DNA of 60,000 nt, from NCBI GenBank assembly GCA_029204225.1, contig CM055110.1, positions 38,992,015 through 39,052,014 on the forward strand, given 5' to 3'. This DNA is from Diphasiastrum complanatum. Taxonomy: Eukaryota; Streptophyta; Lycopodiopsida; Lycopodiales; Lycopodiaceae. Position 1 is the first letter of the stretch. Every line of letters begins with the position of its first letter. Below, in pieces: positions 54,994 through 60,000 of the stretch. The position numbers were made by a program, and so were the translations under genes. Below the pieces are notes generated by a model. The model ran no database searches, was not told the DNA's origin, and saw nothing but the letters and a program-made list of their open reading frames with translations.

Positions 54994-55960
54994 CTACTTG
55001 TATTCATGTAGGCAGTCACATTTTTCCAAAAACAATTTTATTTTTCTTCCAATCTTGATCACTCCGGCCATTTCTAACCAAGGCGTTCCAAGAAGGAATT
55101 GATAGGTGTGTGGTTCATCAGGAAAATCTAGTACTACACACTCTATAGTGAAAATCAAACCGACAATTTTGATCGATAAATTGCTTATGTGACCGGCGGG
55201 TGTCATCATTCATTGTTCAGCCATAACGTAACTTGTACTTAGGCTTTTTCAATGTGGATATTCTCCATGTCTTAGCTAAGGATAGGGCGATAATATTCAT
55301 GCTAGAGCCACTATCAAGAGTGGCTTGTACGAACAAAAAAGATTTGTAGTGCACTGGTAAAGTGATGCTGTTACCTTTAGCAACACCTGCATGAAGTAAG
55401 CTCATGTCAACATTATGAATCACTTCAGCGTTTTTCGGATGTCTTGACTCAACTGGTACATCAGACTACTAGGAGCTATGCAATATGGCATCCCGTAGGG
55501 GTTTGGAAAACTTCACGATTGTGTAGAAGGGCATGGTGATTTGAGCTTGTAAGAGATCGAAAAGAACCTCTATTCCTCGTTGTGGTTGCCCTTGCATAGG
55601 TAATTGGGCGGATGGCGAAGTAGAAATTCTAGCTTCAGCTCTATCTAACTCATCTCGAAACTCATGTTATTGCCTTTGGGCTTCTACAGGGTCAGGGTAA
55701 GATTGTGGAATCATGGAAGTATTAGCAGGAGGGTGTGGTTTTGCTGGGTCCTTGTTCTCATCTAAGGCCTGATGTTGCGCGCTTGTGACAACACGCAACG
55801 GCTCTTCAGATATTCTATGTGCTGGAATAGTCTTTTTGATTTGGTTAGGGCAATCTTTATAGAAATGCCTTCTGATACAACCAGCACATTCAACTACAAA
55901 TTCATATCAAAGTCTACATTCACTTTGAAAATGAGTGGTTTCTCCGCAGACAGAACATCT
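54994..55960 (-). pseudogene. Ty3/gypsy gag zinc-knuckle and protease relic
   Basis: Minus order: knuckle CSVCGETTHFQSEC (55950-55909), a second Cys/His group CAGCIRRHFYKDC (about 55893-55855), a Pro-rich linker, then protease ATLDSGSSMNIIALSLAKTW (about 55330-55271, catalytic DSG intact) and QFLLGTPWLEMAGVIKIG (about 55110-55050). Several stops. The twin Cys/His arrangement matches the gag at 59037-59450, so both belong to one family. Confidence 0.75.
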
Positions 55961-55969
55961 CTTTTGAAG

Positions 55970-56330
55970 TCCTAAAAGACCCACGCAACATGCAATACTC
56001 TGGACCACAACAATATGCCCCATGAGGACAACCACAAACGTCAATATAACCCAACTCCTGTCCAAGTCCAAGAATTGCCTAGACAACAACTACCTCCACA
56101 ACAACAGCTCTTGGCACTTCCAGGTCCAAGAGGATCTACTCCACCCAACAGGCCAATCCAATAGAACCAACCACAAGTTCAGGCCAATGTTGTGCATAAT
56201 ACCTCCTATGACACCCCAGGCTATGTCTACTTATGATGACGGTCATCCTACCACATATGTAAATGAGGCATCTACCTCCTATCCTAATGAGCAATATTAT
56301 CCAAAGGAGCAACCTACTTAAATTGATCAA
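55970..56330 (+). pseudogene. Pro/Gln-rich open stretch, possibly gag-derived
   Basis: The plus strand reads HEDNHKRQYNPTPVQVQELP then QQLPPQQQLLALPGPRGSTP before a stop. Gln/Pro-rich linkers are common in gypsy gag, but the strand is opposite to the knuckles next to it, so it is either an inverted fragment or chance. Confidence 0.25.
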
Positions 56331-56373
56331 AATGGTTATGCCATTATTTTCTCTCTCTACAAAATCCAAAACT

Positions 56374-56640
56374 GTCGCCTATCAAGAATCTCATGTAAAA
56401 ATGTAGTGTCATCTTTTTCGCATTTTTTGCGTGTCAGGAATAACGTGTAAAAATGCAGTGTTGTCTTTTTCGCATTTTTTGCCTGTCAAGAATTACGTGT
56501 AAAAATGCAGTGTTGTCTTTTTCGTATTTTTCGCCTGTCAAGAATTATGTGCAAAAATGTACTATCGTCTTTTTCATATTTTTTACCTATCAAGATTTAC
56601 GAATAAAAATGCAATGTCGCATTTTTGCCTGTGGCAGGTT
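56374..56640. repeat. 52-bp minisatellite, about five copies
   Basis: Units built on GTGTAAAAATGCAGTGTTGT CTTTTTCGCATTTTTTGCCT GTCAAGAATTAC recur near 56394, 56446, 56498, 56550 and 56602. Divergence rises toward the right end. Related units occur at about 54905-55000. Confidence 0.85.
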
Positions 56641-57150
56641 CATCTATGCAGAGTGACAATTTACTTCATTTATGCAGACAGACTGTTTACAGCCAATTGT
56701 CGTCGCTTATTAGAAAGCAACTTCTAAGAAGAACTGGATGAATGCCAACAGACTCCAGCCAACTGGCAATCACATTTGACGACCTAATTACTTAGTATAA
56801 ATTAGATATTCATACATCTCATCATCAATGATCAATTAACATTGTGAATTGTGAATGAGTTGAGTGTTATTACATGATGCTTTGTGCACTCTCCATTCTC
56901 AAAATTGGAGAGCTCTCAGTAGTTTCACAACTTTCATGCTCGAGTGCTTTCCATGTGTCTCTTTGTTTTGTCACTTGTATCTACCATTGACGGTTTCATC
57001 TTTGGTTTCTTGGCAGATTCTAACTTTTGGGAGGTCTGTATCCTCCATTTGCTTCTGGGTGTTTCCTAGTTCTTCTCTCAGTTGAAGTTCCAATCTTAAG
57101 GTAAACCTTTGATTTGGTAGGTTGCACAAACTTTGGCTATCAGTTTCAAG
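56641..57150 (+). promoter_or_regulatory. LTR-like promoter region
   Basis: TATAAATTAGAT at about 56797 in a typical TATA context lies after the minisatellite, near gypsy relics. It could be the U3/R part of a solo LTR. LTR ends were not located. No gene of its own identified. Confidence 0.25.
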
Positions 57151-59036
57151 GGGATGGACTTATCATCAAATAGTGGTAGAAACAGATTGGACGAATGGTT
57201 GGTGACGGCAAGGAAACATAATGAAGGCTTGGTGGCAAGGTGAAGAAACCGATAGTTCTACAGTTGCAGCCTTGGACCCTTGCAATGTCAAGCTTTGACC
57301 ACCACTTGTTGGGTGAGGAGCTCACTTTATTTTGCAGGTCCATGGTTGTCTTCATCTTTCTTTTTCTGCAGCTCTTTCTTTTGATCTGTTACTTTTGGAT
57401 CTCTTTGGGCTTCATAGGAGGGGATTCAAGTATCATTGCTCCACAGAGTTTCTTTTGATCAAGATCGATCTAACTCATCTATTGCTTAAGTTTTGTCCTT
57501 TTCTCCTCAACTTCTTTGCTTAATTTCTTATGTCTTCTAGTTGCTTCGCCCGCTTCTTAGATCTTCGTCTGGCTGATCATCCATTGTAGGTGGCAGTTAG
57601 TCTCCGCAAGACACTTGCAATGATCTATCAGCTGTTTCGGTAAGACTATAAAAAATTGGGGATTTCTTAGAAGAACAGTGAACTAATAATAAACAGACAG
57701 ATGGAAGGTAGGTGGAGGTGGTGACATCGGTAGATGGTGTGGACGATAGGCATGAGGATGGGTGCAGAAGTATGGCAAGAGGCTGGGTGAAGAAGGAGAT
57801 TGATTTTCCAATGTTTGTATTTCTCTTTTCTGAAGGATCTTTGACGTGATTGGAATACTTCTTCTGATTGAGTCGCTTTGGATTGCCCATCTATCCTCTT
57901 AGCCTTGTCGTTGTCATATTTGACTTGTGACCTTGGCTATCGATCTTGCTGATGTTGTTGTTGGCAGCGTAACTACTCCAGTGGATCCAAGTAAATCCAC
58001 TCTCTTACCCCCCAAAAAAATCTATTGGTGGGGATGTTGTTTCTTGTAACTGTTCATGCTCAAGATTGAATTGGCATGTGGAACACGTAGTTGAAACACA
58101 TTGAACATGCGACTGGGCTAAAGATTGAACAAACTCTAACTAAATTTGTCTCAATCTTGCTGTAGTTGACTCGAAGATGAATTTGGCAATGAGATGCAGG
58201 AATTATCAGACGTGATCTGTACTTAGTAGATTTGGAATATGCTCAAAAATCCGAAACTCTGTATGAGGTGATTTGAAGATTCATAAAGGAATGACAAGTT
58301 ATTATTGAGATACGCTACATGATATCTCTTGTTCAATGGCTATCCTTGATGAACTAAAAACAAATTTGGAAAAAGATATGTAATTAGAAGAAAATACCAA
58401 ATCACAAAATTATAAAAAATAAACAAGGAAGATACCAATGCTACAGAGAGTGAAAGCCGTAGAGCACTCGTCAAACAAAAACTCATTCATCAACATGCAT
58501 AATTCACCTTGAAAATTGCAATATGCCATTGGTTTTGTAGAGTAGTGAGACTTACGCTGACATGCCCTTGTCAAAACAAGGCAGGGTTGGTGACACTAAA
58601 ATCTACCATCATTGATAGCAGAAGGTGTAAGATATAGTGTGAGATTTAGGTATGGGTGAGGAACTATGTCTTGAGTACCTCTCTGAGCAAGAGATTCAGA
58701 ACCGAATCTCTATCTGGATTTCTGAATTTTAGATTTATTGTATATTGGCACATTGGAAATCTTATTAGCATGTGGAAAGACAAATAGATTTGAGGTTGTA
58801 GAAGGGGAAAAAAACTGTCAATTCGCTATGGAGGTTGCTCTTGGTGGGACATTATAGCAGATGACGTAATATCGGTTTCACTTTCTTTCGACAAGGACTC
58901 ATTTCATATTAGTGTCTTTTTGCATTATGGAGCTGGTGTATTGTGCGGTAATGTTGAAGTTTGCAAGGAAATTCTCGATTGAGCAGCAAGTTTAACTGTT
59001 GGTTGCTATGGTGCTCATGTTGTTGTCGTGAGGATC
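57151..59036. other. No recognised feature
   Basis: A short open frame from 57155 (MDLSSNSGRNRLDEWLVTAR) is gag-start-like but soon breaks. The remainder shows no supported coding or repeat structure. Confidence 0.35.
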
Positions 59037-59450
59037 CTATTGGGAGTCATAACTAATGTGTCGGGCAGGTAGGATCTTAGTGGGCTGTTTTGGACAGTCT
59101 TTGAAACTATGTTTTTTGACAAAGTCGAGACATTCAGCGTGGTACCTGGTCTTGACTGGACAATCAACCATGAAGTGGCCAGTGTCACCACAGATGAAAC
59201 ATCTATTGTTCAATGGCCCTTGTATAACGGCATAGCCATCTTGTATGGCTAGTGGTTCTGGACGATCTGGTGGGTAGTCATGATAAGTCAAGAAATGTCC
59301 AGATGGTGACGGTTGTACTTCATATTGTTGGACTGTATGTGCTTGGATAGGCTGATATGAAGGACAAGCTTCAGTAGGATGCGTAGCCCGGCAGTGTGGG
59401 CACCATATTGGTTTTCGTCTGTAATTTTGTCCTATTGCCTGTCAGAGGAC
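59037..59450 (-). pseudogene. Ty3/gypsy gag fragment with three Cys/His clusters
   Basis: Minus strand: CPHCRATHPTEAC (about 59403-59365), CFICGDTGHFMVDC (about 59203-59162) and HAECLDFVKKHSFKDC (59137-59090), with a Gln/Pro/Tyr-rich linker. The frame is open from about 59430 to the stop at 59037. Knuckles of this type bind element RNA. The same pair occurs in mutated form at 55.9 kb. Confidence 0.7.
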
Positions 59451-60000
59451 AACTCAGGGTCGTTCTCTCTTGAAAGCACTCACATTCAAACAGAGATGCA
59501 AGCCATGAACATTCATTTACAGATCAGCATGCAGCCCAAATGAATATTCAATAGATTCTACAGCTACCTACTCTGAAAATGAACTGAATTAGATCCTACA
59601 CTTTACTAAAACTGAAAGCTACACTTGCATTAAGCCACAAAACTGAAACAAGTTAATCTACAGCACTTTAGAAGTCCAAGAATCAAGAAACCAACTAGCC
59701 TTTTGATTTTTGGACATCCCAAGAACATCAAGAATAGAATGTTGGAGGATATGCAAGACTTGTACTACATTTCTAGCCTATTTAGTCTACTTGAATGCTG
59801 ATTCCTACATTAATCCACAAACAAGAAAAGAAGACTCATCCACTCTAGGAAAGCAGCAAATCTAATCCACTCTACAATCCACAATCACACACAAAGGAGG
59901 GGAAGGGCAAGGTCATGAATGCATCACTCAAAAAACAAGCATGATCAAGGAGCTCAATGGATGCACCAAACTCGTGAAGGCTCTTCTCATTTCATCATGG
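59451..60000. other. No recognised feature at the window edge
   Basis: AT-rich sequence without coding support. It could be the gag 5' region or LTR of the element at 59 kb, which reads toward lower coordinates. Confidence 0.3.

Noticed and set aside
56022-56321. 99-residue plus-strand ORF as a host gene
   Set aside because: Low-complexity composition, no splice or start evidence, and embedded between gypsy relics.

Overview
This is nuclear DNA of a land plant, probably a species with a large, repeat-rich genome. The evidence is AT-rich sequence, GT-AG introns up to several kb, CCCTAAA telomere-type repeats at 28934-28958, Ty1/copia elements primed by initiator tRNA-Met, Ty3/gypsy relics, a CACTA (En/Spm) transposon end, tRNA-derived SINEs and long CT/GA microsatellites. 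No bacterial, organellar or CRISPR features were seen. The sequence alone does not separate gymnosperm, fern and angiosperm.

Host genes. One multi-exon gene is well supported on the minus strand (13644 down to 6226). It has four exons whose splice phases all agree and encodes a 1058-residue protein resembling the plant POLAR-like family: a short hydrophobic N-terminal segment, a second hydrophobic segment, an acidic ELEAELE motif and a coiled coil ending in WWKD. A second gene lies on the plus strand. Its conserved 3' exon (39944-40542) encodes a glycine-rich, membrane-type domain. A plausible first exon (32187-32263) and internal exon (38927-39040) join in phase, but the connection to the last exon is not closed.

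Mobile DNA, left to right: a copia 3' tail (4.75-4.88 kb); a nearly intact non-autonomous copia element with 654-bp LTRs and a 5-bp target duplication (17095-22170) that carries gag and protease plus long extra reading frames but no integrase or reverse transcriptase; two nested copia gag fragments (23.4-25.98 kb), one with a tandem-repeat leader; a minus-strand copia gag/protease/integrase fragment carrying a 100-bp GA microsatellite (25.97-27.06 kb); a CACTA terminus with fold-back DNA and a Ptta/Transposase_24-like gene relic (28.35-30.17 kb); a MITE (33001-33313); two tRNA-sized SINEs with target duplications (35.9 and 39.2 kb); gypsy gag-protease (36.85-37.9 kb); gypsy protease-RT (43.9-46.28 kb); copia integrase-RT (50.15-52.24 kb); gypsy integrase (53.26-53.86 kb) and gypsy gag-protease (55.0-55.96 kb, 59.04-59.45 kb).

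The least ordinary stretch is 46.28-53.08 kb. It holds a spliced Ulp1/C48 SUMO-protease-like pseudogene split by a 1.4-kb mini LTR element, a minus-strand two-exon module with a diverged second copy at 1.6 kb, and an orphan ORF pair that matches no family I recognise. These look like remains of a gene-bearing transposon or a degraded low-copy locus.
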